This document shows positions 22,758 through 33,277 of a stretch of 64,000 nucleotides of DNA, one piece after another. The stretch spans positions 10,480,501-10,544,500 of the forward strand of contig OY987244.1 in the NCBI GenBank assembly GCA_963920765.1, in the 5' to 3' direction. Source of the DNA: Ulota crispa. Its lineage: Eukaryota; Streptophyta; Bryopsida; Orthotrichales; Orthotrichaceae. The notes beneath the pieces are model-generated. The model was not told the origin of the DNA. It saw only the letters and a list, made by a program, of their open reading frames with translations, and made no database searches. The number at the start of each line of letters is the position of its first letter. Positions within the stretch are counted from its first letter, which is position 1. A program made the position numbers and the translations under genes.

Positions 22758-23102
22758 TGATGTGGCATTGTGGCTATGCTACATTGAATATATTTTATTA
22801 GTGGATGATCTTTGTTTTTAGTAGTTTTAGGGAAGGTTGGGGCCTTTGGTACCTCATTCTATTTGGCACCTCATTTGAGGCCACTTTGGGTTTGAGGTTA
22901 ATTAAGGCACGTTACTTTCCTAACTTGGCATTCTTTGTCAAGTCAAGTCTTGTGAGGTGTTTTTGAAAGAGAGTACGCTTGCTGTGTTTTCTTGAGTTTT
23001 ATGCTATCTTTCATGTTTCTCCTTGCACTCTTAGATTCTTCCATGAGCAGAGTGAGAAGTAGCTTGACTGACGCTTAAGTGCTTAGATTTTGTATCTTAT
23101 CA
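22758..23102 (+). repeat. 3' LTR-like end of the old gypsy element
   Basis: Similar to 2595-2922. Begins TGATGTGGCA and ends TTATCA, so TG...CA are present. A duplicated 'tttggcacctcatt' stretch gives a slight length difference from the 5' copy. Confidence 0.6.
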
Positions 23103-23210
23103 TTAAGAGCATATTTGTATATATGTTTTTGAGTTACATTTTTGTTTTTATCTACTGATAGTGATAATACACAATGTGTTGTATTTAGCAATATCTATTT
23201 ACACGACATG
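23103..23210 (+). repeat. Repeat A', second copy after the 3' LTR-like segment
   Basis: Clearly homologous to 22643-22757. It makes an A-LTR-A' arrangement that an ordinary LTR insertion does not produce. Confidence 0.7.
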
Positions 23211-24714
23211 CTGAAGAAGAAATTCATATTGCAGCATGAATATAATTTAGAAAAAATGTAAAAGCTTAGTAGTGATAAAACATTGCTAATATAGCCAAAA
23301 GACGCAGTTTGACTACCCATTGTAAAAATCATTTAATGAAGCACAAACATTTTTATTTCAAAATATGGTAGCACATTATAAAGTTCCAAAATCCCTAACG
23401 TACTTAATCCAAATTAGCTAAATCCTAATATCCTAAACCTCAAAAGCTTTTACCGCATGTTGCACTCATAAAACTATTGTCACATTCTAAAGTTGCGGCG
23501 ACATTAAGCAGGGACTATCTTGAATCTTCCCTCTTGCGGCAATACAACACCTATTTTTGTACTTTGCTCTAGCCATAAATTCATTTGCAATTGCATGCAC
23601 AAATTTGTACCATGTAAACTACATTACAAATTTCAAATATCCCAAGAGCATGACTCAAATGCCAAGACAAAAGTGTGCACGTTGCAACTTACTTACAAGT
23701 TGCCAAAGCCAAGACGTTCCACCACAAGGTCATACCGTCATAGTAATCTGAAATGCTTTCATGGAGCAATAGAATGTCAATTTCTTTTTTGATGTGGGAT
23801 ACTGGCCAAATATGCCCAACACTTAACACATTATTTCCCCCAAAACAACAATGATGCAAATCATATCTAAGCTTATCTATTGATCCAATAGCACCTAGGT
23901 TGGCCCTTCACGTCTATACCGCATATACTAAAAATTGCCATATATCACCTAACAAGCTATGTGATAAAGGAATACCACGTACACTCCCTCTGCTCATGAC
24001 ACATTTTAGAATATCTTGCTCAAAAAGACATTTCTCATTCCATCTAGTATCCATCAAGCTACAAATTAATTCTTCTAAAGGTGCCTTGAAGATGTACATG
24101 GTTGGTATGCGATGTATATTGCATGCTACAACAAACAAGTCCGCCATCACATGCATGAATATGAACCACCTGACATGTGCAGCTTTGCTTTTGGTATTGC
24201 CCTTCATTGCAGAAGAAGTAAAAATGCTTCTTGCTGAAATCAGAGTTAATGTGGTCAAACCCAAAATAGTGCCAAACTATCCAATTGTAATTCTATGGTT
24301 TATCGAGTCAGCACTTTTTCCATGCCATAAGTCCCAATCTACAACGCATGGCACAATTTTTGTATTTTATATTCAACACAATACTTAAAATAAGAATGTC
24401 CCCACTTGGCTATGTATTGCTACTTGATTGAATCCTTGGATGCGTACTGCTACCCAAGGACAAACTTGCATTATAAAACAATATTTTATCAACTTTGGTT
24501 TAACTTCACTTGTCGTGGCAGGTACTATGTGCACATGTGTGGGTGTTCAAAGTCAACGCTGATTGGCAGCACAATTGTCAAATCACAATCACTCATTGCG
24601 TTGGCACCATTTCTGCCCCCTACACATCTACATGGCTTCATGTACAACCTCATCCCTGCAACTGCCCGTGAAGGCCTTCTAAGGAGCCCAAATAGTTTCT
24701 AATGTCTTTAAAGA
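23211..24714. other. No recognisable gene
   Basis: AT-rich. A few open frames on both strands (for example minus 23914-24264) have no recognisable motif. Possibly a decayed transposon or flank of the copia fragment. Confidence 0.4.
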
Positions 24715-26330
24715 GCCCGATTCTAAAACTGTCAATTTGAGGAAACCCAGTTTCCATCCATAGCAACCTCCAAACCTAGTTTTGGTTTGGAATTTTGGGC
24801 TCCAGAGACCTTCACTCTGAACCCAAATCCTCAAATTGCTCTTGCAAATTCAAAAGTTTCTAAGCTTCTGCAGCTCAAGTCCCTTGCTGAAAATTTGTCT
24901 AATGGTTTCAATAATACCACTAGGGTCACTAACAACCTACTCCCTATTATTGGTCATTCACCAATCACAGTTTTGCCTTAGAAGCATAGCCTTGATCCAA
25001 ACTTACTCCTACCTTCTTCCAAAGTGCACCGGACCAACCCTCTTAGTCTTCATAATGATCTTTTATTCTCTTCTGACTGTGATCAATCCTTCATTTGTAC
25101 CCCAGCTGAAATTAACTCTCTACTCACCTTTGTCACTCGGATTACTAGCTCTGGTTTTAATCCTGTTACGCTAGATGACGCCAAAGCAAATTTCAACTAG
25201 CCCCATTGGTTAGAAGCCTTGAATATTGAGTATTCTTTCCTTAGAAAGCATGGTGTCTTTGGTCCCTTAGTCACTAACCTCTCTAGTAAGCCTATTGGTT
25301 TCAAACTTATTTTTACCTAGAAACAAAACGTCCAAGGGCATGTTGTTCAGTACAAAGTCTATTTAGTTGTCCAAAGATTCACTCAAAGACTTGGAGTGGA
25401 TTATAACTTCACAAATTCTCATGTTATGGACTCGGGCACTTTCTACTACTTGTTAAGTATGACTATATAGTATTCCTTAGACACCCAACTCCTTGATATC
25501 ATTACTGCCTATTTTTATGATTCCTTAGATGTTCACATATATATTAGGCCACTACCTTACTTCTTGTTGGAGACCCCTCCAGAAGGCACTCAGGGATCTT
25601 ATTTTGGACTCAAATTCTAGAGAGCCCTCTATGGTCAAAAAAAGCCAATAGAATGTAGTATAAGCACTTACGTGACTTCTTGCTTCACTACAAGTTCCAA
25701 TATGATCAAACTCTACCATGTCTCTTCACTTTAGAAGAGACTACCGGTTTTGTTGTTATTTTAGTACATGTGGATAGCCTTAACCTTGTAGGCACCCTTG
25801 GCACTTGTAAGCATGCCATGAGCTTACTTACCATTCAATTTGAGATGAAGTTGTTAGATAAGACTACTTTCTGCCTAGGATTGAAGGTGGCGTATTTACT
25901 TGATGGGAGTATTTTTTCTCCATCAAACCACTTATACTTAAACCTTGTTGAAGTGGTTCCATATGGACCAAGCTAATCTACTTTCCGCCCTCATGATGGG
26001 GCAAAGTAGAACATTCAATGATCCCTACTGTCCTTGCAAGGAGGAGGAATTCTATGGCACAAACAGGTACCTCACAACCGTAAGAGCTCATTTGTACTTG
26101 TTTACATACACACGCCTAGATATTTCATTTGCCATAAGGGTGCTTGCTAGGCACAGCTAGAAGTCCGAAGTGCATCACTGGAATGGAGTCAAGCATCTAC
26201 TCTGATATTGCAAAGACCTAGAAGACTTGGGCCTGCACTACACCAAGGGTGAAACTCCAAAAATCACTAGGTACACTGATGTTGGTTTCAATCCTATTAT
26301 CATATATTCATCGTCGACTTATACATGACA
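24715..26330 (+). pseudogene. Ty1/copia reverse transcriptase-RNase H remnant
   Basis: Decayed copia pol: linker (EFWAPETFTLNPNPQ, about 24790), RT leader (HWLEALNIEYSFLRKHGVFG, about 25205), then VDYNFTNSHVMDSGTFYYLL and LLDIITAYFYDSLDVHIY. The catalytic YVDD is degraded to VHVDS (about 25767). The RNase H end reads LYLFTYTRLDISFAIRVLARHS and GVKHLL. About fifteen stops and several frameshifts are present. The content begins where the copia fragment at 1-1295 stops, so the two may be halves of one element parted by the nested gypsy insertions. Alternatively they are two independent remnants. Confidence 0.85.
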
Positions 26331-26979
26331 TTGGAATGCGGCGACTCAATACTTTTGAGCAAGAGATTCAATAGGTTTATATTATAGGAACATTTGCCAT
26401 CCTTCCATGGATTTTTCCCATTGGGTTTTACAGTGTGAATGGATTGTTGAAGGTGTTGTACTTTTTTTCCTTCATCTATGGTTTTATCCTTAATCATTAA
26501 CAAGGTTTTTTTGGATATGGTTTTAATGAGGCCACAACCATATATCTTACAAGATTACGGGAATTATCATATAGAACATTGTTATTTAGGATTTCATGCA
26601 ACTATGTGTCAAACGCGGAGTATTGAGATAAGTATTATATTAATATGTTTTATTCATAGTTAACTAGAGTTCACTAGAGGTTACTTTAGTAAAGGGATCC
26701 CATGGACCAATAGTAGAGAAGAACTTTTACTTTCTATCTTTGAACTTTCCTTATGTATAGTAGGGAAATCCTACTTGAACTATTACACTTGTTACTTCTT
26801 CTCCTTGCATACTTTATTATATCTCTTTTGTGTCCTTGTTGTGTTTTCTATTCCAACACTTTCCATAGAATCTATAACTCTCTCACAACACACACACACA
26901 TAGTAGGTGACAGAAGTAGGGGAGCCATGACAAAATACCGGTTGATCCGGTCATTATTTTATGTTTTTTATCATTCTAA
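26331..26979. other. No gene seen
   Basis: AT-rich flank of the copia remnant with no motif recognised. A short CA-type tract (ACACACACAC) lies near 26889. Confidence 0.4.
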
Positions 26980-26983
26980 TTAA

Positions 26984-27207
26984 CCCTTGAAGGGCCCTTG
27001 GGCTCTAGAAATATGGTACCAAATACGGTCGTAATCAATATTCAAAAGTTTGAATCAGCTAGAAATTAAGTATTACAACCATACATATTGAAGGGTTGTA
27101 TGGTGGTGGGTGCATAAAAAAAATTGGAAAGCCCTCAAAGCAACTCATATACGTCTGCACATATTATCATACATATGGCTGCAAAGGGCTTTTGGGCCGT
27201 TCAGGGG
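26984..27207. mobile_element. TTAA-bounded inverted-repeat element 1 (224 bp)
   Basis: TTAA (26980-26983) is followed by CCCTTGAAGGGCCC. The right end, read on the minus strand, is CCCCTGAACGGCCC, followed outside by TTAA (27208-27211). Ends and flanks follow the same rule as the elements at 50121, 53672 and 61235. It has no coding capacity. Confidence 0.6.
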
Positions 27208-27295
27208 TTAACGCCATAGCAAGTTGTTTTTTTTATAATCAGTTCTTTGATTTTGGTTTTGGTTATCAATATAAAATTTGGCTATTTGGAACTTA

Positions 27296-28270
27296 CTCCC
27301 TCTATCACATAAAAAACAATGTTTGAGAATTTATGATACAAATTGTAACTAGAAGTTATTGGATATTAGGTTTAAACTAGGGAATTGAAGTATGCAAACC
27401 GGGTTGATATTTGCACACCTCCCTCTAGGGAAAATTTTAGATTTTTACCATTCTAAAGCTAAATATGAGAATTTTGAATTTAGATTTGGACTTAGAGACC
27501 ATGATTTAGTTTAGAATCATTAAAAAATGTTGCAATTCAACAACACCCAATGAAAAAGTCTATCTTTTTTTACTAACAAAAATAAAAGTAACACTTTTCC
27601 TCCTAGCTAAACTTTTTCATTGGTGTTGTTGAATTGCAACTTTTTTTTATGGTTCTAAACTAAATCATGGTCTTCAAGTCCAAGTCTAAATTCAAATTCT
27701 CAAATTCAGCTTTATGATCATAGAAATCTAAAACTTACCCCAAGGGGATGTGCAAATATTAACCCCCCGGTGTGCATATATCAATTCCCTTAAACTATTC
27801 CAAACACAATTTTAAAAATTTTAAGAATAAATATTTTCTAAAAAGGAAAGGAATTTAGTGCCAAAATTTTGAAATTTTAAGTGCTTTGTTATTGTTGCCG
27901 ATAATTAGAAAAATGATTGGTATGAAGTGCGTCAATGCATATGTAAGTAATGAACAAGTTAGCCTAGTTGCCCAAGCTGTCCCATCTATCAAAAAACCAA
28001 ATCTCAATGTTGATACTATTGATGATTATAGGTTAATGATAGACACAATTTGCAAACAAAAGTCACTAAATCAAGTTTGTAATGCTAACATTAGCACAAA
28101 ATGAGCACAAATTGCCCAAAAAATATCACCAAACATGCCAAGCAATTAATGTTTATTTTAGAGATAAACATAGGTTTTTTTTGTGACAAAAACTAAGTCA
28201 ATACACAAACATGGGTTTATTTTTTTAACAAAAAATAAGTCAAAAAAAAGGTTTTTTTAGATAGAGGGAG
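27296..28270. mobile_element. Stowaway-type MITE (975 bp) with a nested element
   Basis: Terminal inverted repeats CTCCCTCTATC / GATAGAGGGAG, flanked by TA on both sides (27294-27295 and 28271-28272), as in Tc1/mariner-derived Stowaway MITEs. Without the nested element and its target duplication the length is about 557 bp, close to the copy at 48539-49120. Short open frames inside show no transposase. Confidence 0.75.
27380..27789. mobile_element. Foldback MITE with 8-bp target duplication (family H, copy 1)
   Basis: Inverted-repeat arms cover nearly the whole 410 bp, starting GGGAATTGA and ending TCAATTCCC. A perfect 8-bp duplication TTAAACTA flanks it (27372-27379 and 27790-27797), the size made by hAT transposases. 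Copies lie at 32463-32846 and 52021-52275. It is inserted in the Stowaway-type element. Confidence 0.85.
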
Positions 28271-29954
28271 TATTAGATTGGGCCACAACGGCAAGCCTAC
28301 TTCTAGAGTATATTATGTCCCACTTCCCAACTCTGCAAATCCCAATTGTGCAAGTTCCTTTTGAAGTTAGTTCATAACTATGGGTAACCCCTAAATGTGA
28401 CCATAGGGCCGTATATATATTGCCATATAATTGGCATTTGCTATCAATGAGAAGTTTTAATTTGGGATTTCAAGTAGCTCAGAAGAATAGTTTTGATCTA
28501 TTTTCCAACTTCTTTGTTGATCTCAAATGTGGAAAAGGTGTAATCTATTCCAAATACAAGAAACACACCTTGTATTGTAATGGTTGCAATGGCATGCTCA
28601 AACATTTAGGGTTAATGGACAAATAGAAAATCATGAAACAAGGATTGAACATTTTATGGCCTTGTTTCCAAGTTGGATCTTAGTTCCCTAGTTGGACCTT
28701 CATTTTTCAGCATCTAACTTTTGAAGCAAAATGCCACTTTTAGAAGTGTTAGTTATACATACGTTCAAAGTTGGACCAAGACTTGGGATTTGAGACATAA
28801 TTTGAACTGCTCTTGCAATGAATCCAAGAGGTGAAATCTGTAATTGGTTATGGATTTAATTAGGTCTGGGATTATGTTTGTATATACATACAAATGTTCA
28901 TTCTTTAAAAAATGATGTACTCGTATAAATGCAAAGCAATTCTTACAAATATTTCTTGCATTGCTTTTAGAGATTCCAAATGAAAAACTTAATAACATTT
29001 TGAAAAAATCCATGTTCAAACCTACTGGTTGTGCTTATTGGATAATCGGATGACCTATTAAATAAGCCCTTCGTGCGTTGGAATTGGTGTAACAAATTAT
29101 TATCTAATGCAGTATTCATAAATTTGACAAAATTTGGTAGAATTTTATCTTTTGTATTAATTTCTTACAACTATGGTAAGTATCTATCTTACGTGAGCAT
29201 CACTTGTAGGGTCTTAAAGGTAGCATAAGCCACAAGAGGCTTACAAATGATCAAATGGGGCTAAAATGATATCCATCCTAAATCTTTATGAAAAGTCTTC
29301 CTTGAGTGTGTGTGCAAGTCTTGTTGCAGGTGTTTGCACATTTATCTACCTTGGTTATGTGGTTTTCAAAAATCACATGAAAGAATGCATTGAAAACATT
29401 TTTCAATTGCAAACAAGTATCCAGAGCTTAAAATAGCTTTATAGCTATTCAAACCTTTATTTGAACACTTTAATAAGAAAAATCATTGTACATGCTATGT
29501 TGGGATTTAGATAAGTTGTAAAATGGTTGCACTTAAAAAAAACTCAAAAATGCTTAATTTTGTGCAATGGATTTTTTTTTGTGAAGAATGTGTTCAATAA
29601 ATGACATTAACATCAATCATTTTGAAATTCAAAATACTGTAAACAATATTTTGGCAAAGCAAAGTTCTTTCAAGCAAGTTAAGGTCATTCACCTTGGTTG
29701 CATATAAATAAATAAAGTCAAAACTTGCATTTGTAGGCATAAATTTTATGGAATAAAGATTAGATTAAGCTTACAAAGTTTCAACACTTGTTCACACTTA
29801 AGCTCCATTATTTTCCTCCATGTTCTTGTTTATAGAAGATTCTATTGTACCTTCAAAAAAGGAGGTGACCTTTATAGATAATTTCCAAATGTTGTTTGAC
29901 ATTTCATTGCCTCCATTTGGAAGGATTTGAGCCCTCCAAGGGGCTGCAAGTTTG
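28271..29954. other. No gene seen
   Basis: AT-rich, with short random frames only and no RNA gene recognised. Confidence 0.45.
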
Positions 29955-30200
29955 GTTGTTCCCAATGCTGAGAACCAGTCCCTGCTGGTCGTTAGAAAAG
30001 AGTAAAAAAACAATTTTTTTTAAACTTCTTTAATTGTATCATCTGACATGGTCGACGTTTGATTAGGTCAACCAACCCATGTGGAAGTGTTCTCATGTTT
30101 TAAGGGAATGGGCCCAAAATTCCCATGGTTTTGGAGAAGGGGCCCATTGTTGGATCCAAACCCTTCCTAATGCTTGTCATCCCCTTTAGATTGGTATTCC
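29955..30200 (+). repeat. Dispersed repeat R1, copy 2
   Basis: Matches 1325-1600 in the same orientation, with the shared blocks GGTCGTTAGAAAA, CTGACATGGTCG and GGGGCCCATTGTTGG. Confidence 0.55.
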
Positions 30201-30889
30201 AACCTCATGTGATGATAGACAGTGTGGTACCAATAGAAAAGCATTCCTAATGCTGCTTAAAAAATGTTATGACACACAAAAAAATGGATGAAAAGCAATT
30301 CCTTTGTAGGAATTGCTCAAGTCAAACCCTCATATTTTGTAAATATGGTCAACTCTCCAAATACCTTTTTAAGGTTAAATTTACATTAATTTTTGTAATT
30401 AATCATAATTTTGATGGAACCTCCATTAATGTTCAAAACAATAAGATAAGTCTTAATTAGTTTAGTATGTGTATACAAGGTAGATATGGTGAGGGTAAAT
30501 GAATTCTTTGGAAATGAAAATGGGATGAACAAATGACCATATACTATGACAAGGGCATGTAAAGTATTGTATTGAAGATGTTGTAAGACATCCACCCCCT
30601 TACACACAAAATGTCTGACAATTGCTATACTTGAATGATAAGAGCACTAGGCCCCTCAAAATGTTCTTATGACACTCAATCCTAACATGTCAAGCAAGGA
30701 CCCTTGAAATCACTTTTATTTTAAGTTTAGTGAGCTTTTTCCTATATTTTACTTAATGATTGATTAATTGACTATTGATGGAGCACATTTGGTGAGTAAG
30801 AGTGTGGGACAAGAAGTTTGAAGGTCCCTCTAAAATAAATGTAAAATTTTATAGCATCTTCTACCACCGTCCAACTACCAAGTGCCCTT

Positions 30890-31550
30890 CAATCAAAATC
30901 TATCCATTTAAGAAGGGATGGCCGCTTGTATCCCCAACAATACAACTCACTAAATATACTTTCAACCAATCATAAGTCACATAACTCCTAAAGCAATAAG
31001 CAAGCCATCATTTACAATGATGATTTGCTAATTCCAAGAGAAAATATAGCTTGTAGAGGGATAGAGTGACCCCTTCAAATGTGGCTTATTTGAGAGGAGG
31101 AAAGTAAAGGTAGAGGTTGACATTAATTGCTTAATTATCATCCAAAAAATAGGGGAGGGGACATTTGGAGGGTGGTAGGAGGTACTCTTAACAAGTCAAA
31201 TTTAGCAAGTACAAGTATGGATGCTCTAAAAACATGTCCTACAAACTTGCAATTCTCCGGGTCCCTTTAATTCCTCTCTTTCAATTTAAGAGGGGATGGC
31301 CACTTATATTCCCAATAGTGCAGCTTGCTAAGTATAGTGCCAACCAATCACAAGTCAAGGAACTTCTGAAAGCAATTAAGTAAATTGTGATGACAAAAAA
31401 ATATAACTTGTAGAGGGTTTAGGGACCCCTTCAAATATGGCTTATTTAAAGGGGGAAGGTAAAAGGAGAGCCTGGCATTGCTAGAATTGGTTGCATTTCA
31501 TCTAGATTTGAGTGGGGCCTAGACATTTAGATGGTTGCAAGAGATGCTCT
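30890..31550 (+). repeat. Tandem duplication, about 385-bp period
   Basis: Two diverged units, about 30890-31190 and 31275-31550. Each begins YYAATTTAAGARGGGATGGCC-like, carries CTTGTAGAGGG, ACCCCTTCAAATRTGGCTTATTT and ends in GATGCTCT or a similar sequence. They are non-coding and lie next to the Tourist-type element. Confidence 0.6.
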
Positions 31551-31552
31551 AA

Positions 31553-32064
31553 GGGCATTTGCTATGCACTCAACAACAGTCTCGGCAATTCAGTCCAATC
31601 CTTTAAAAGACAGTAAATTTTATCATAATTTTTTTATGATTTGAAGGGTATTGAAAATATTATTGTGAAAATGTAATAAATTTGGGTTTGGACATTGACT
31701 ACTTCAAATACACCCCTTCAAATATTAGCTAGCTTCCAAAAAAATTAGGGGTCCCTCCAAATCAAGCCTAAAAATGGAAAATTCAGCCAAGGGGACCATA
31801 TTGGGATGTCATTGTATTGTCCCCTAGGTTGAATTTTCCTTTTCTAGGCTTCATTTGGAGAGACCTCTAAATTTGTTAGAAGCTAGCTAACATTTGATGG
31901 GATGTATCTAAATTAGTGAATGTCTAAACCCAAATTTTATTACGTTTTCACAATTATATTTTCAATACCCTTCATATCATAAAAAAATTATGATAAAATT
32001 TATTGTCTATTAAAGGATCAAATTGAATTGCCGGGACTGTTGTTGGGTGCATAGCAGATGCCCT
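31553..32064. mobile_element. Tourist-type foldback MITE (512 bp)
   Basis: Long inverted arms of about 245 bp begin GGGCATTTGCTATGCAC and end GTGCATAGCAGATGCCC. A 3-bp duplication TAA flanks it (31550-31552 and 32065-32067), the target type of PIF/Harbinger transposases. Transcripts would form a near-complete hairpin. Confidence 0.85.
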
Positions 32065-32090
32065 AAACACGATAGAAGTTCTCTAAGTTT

Positions 32091-32440
32091 TGAAGTAAAA
32101 AAAGAGGATTGAAGTAAAAACAAAGGTTTGAAGTGAAAACAAAGGTTTGAAGTAAAAAAAGTTTGTTTCTAATAACAAGCAGGGTTTTTTTTTTCATTTT
32201 TTAAGAAGTGTCAAAGTGGCAATTTTAAATGTTATAGTGGTGCTCCAAATTTCAACATTCATCGACTTATTGGATAGAAAATACCACATTAGCACATATT
32301 ACATGTCTATAATTTTGTTTTCATCCACAATTTGGCAATTTCATCCAAGATTTAAAAAAAAAAAAAAATTGGCAATTTCATCAAAGATTTTTTTTTAAAT
32401 TTGAATTTTTTTTGGCAATTTCATCCAAGTATTTTGGCAC
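32091..32440 (+). repeat. Two short tandem-repeat tracts
   Basis: At 32091-32165 a roughly 20-bp unit GTTTGAAGTAAAAACAAAG repeats three to four times. At 32331-32440 the unit TTGGCAATTTCATCCAAG occurs three times, separated by A/T runs. Confidence 0.7.
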
Positions 32441-32462
32441 ACTTTTTAGCCAGATTTTTTTT

Positions 32463-32846
32463 GGGAATTGATATGTGCACACCAGGGGGTTGATATTTGC
32501 ACCGATCCCATAGGGGGTAAGTTATAGATTTCTATTATCAAAAAGCTGAATTTTAGAATTTAGAATTCAGATTTGGACTTAGAGACCATGATTGTGTCTA
32601 GAATCATACAAAATGTTGCACTTGAACAACACCAATGAAAATCTATCTTTTGTACAAACAAAAGTAAAAGTAACACTTTTATCTCTAACTAAGCTTTTTC
32701 ACTAAGTGATGTTCAATTGCAACCGGGCTAAGTTTAAATCATAGTCTCTAAGTCCAAATTTGAATTCAAAATTCTGAAATTCAGCTTTTTGATAGTAGAA
32801 ATCTATAATTTACCCACTACCGGCCCGGTGTGCACATATCAATCCC
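32463..32846. mobile_element. Foldback MITE, family H, copy 2
   Basis: Same arms as 27380-27789 (GGGAATTGATAT ... ATATCAATCCC, one T missing at the right end). It is flanked by T-runs that may be the 8-bp duplication. It ends about 430 bp before the sirtuin start codon. Confidence 0.75.
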
Positions 32847-33277
32847 TTTTTTTGGGTGCAATTGAGCACCAAATCGCCAAAAAAGAACACTGAATTAACC
32901 AGGGTACTGAACTCTGAAGGTCCTGTAGACGTGTGCTAATAGGGACTGTGCAATAGGGAGGGATCCTCTACCGTGGCACTCCGGTGTTCGTCTCTTTTCG
33001 AGTCTCCAGAACCTGCGACACTTGCATCAATTCCTGCCTGCTCTCTCAAAGCTATGGCTCTGCCTCTGCCCTCCGTCCTTCAAATCACTCCTGAACCATC
33101 GCTCTCCCTCACTCTCACACGCTCCAATTGTCGTCGCAATCACAATCCCGACCTCATCAGCAACCAATTTCCACATGCTAGTCTCAGTTTCCGGCGTTCC
33201 AACCACTCCACACTGCGGTCTTGCAGGATTAGGGTTTCTCCGGAGTTGCAAGATGCTGTAAGAAACAGTTCCGAACC

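Larger units (their letters stand above)
2595..23102 (+). mobile_element. Old Ty3/gypsy retrotransposon with a PHD finger, split by a younger insertion
   Basis: Decayed LTR retrotransposon with LTR-like ends at 2595-2922 and 22758-23102. It has a gag-like region (about 4840-6581), then RT, RNase H and integrase, ending in a PHD-type finger (17155-22294). Stops and frameshifts occur throughout. The interior is interrupted by the complete element at 6582-17154. Joining 6581 to the base after the target duplication (17159) restores a continuous frame across the junction, so both halves belong to one element. The domain order RT, RNase H, integrase places it in Ty3/gypsy. No target duplication is visible around the outer LTRs, consistent with age. 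Confidence 0.85.

Noticed and set aside
23914..24264. 116-codon minus-strand frame
   Set aside because: No recognisable domain, no splice or promoter context, AT-rich surroundings.
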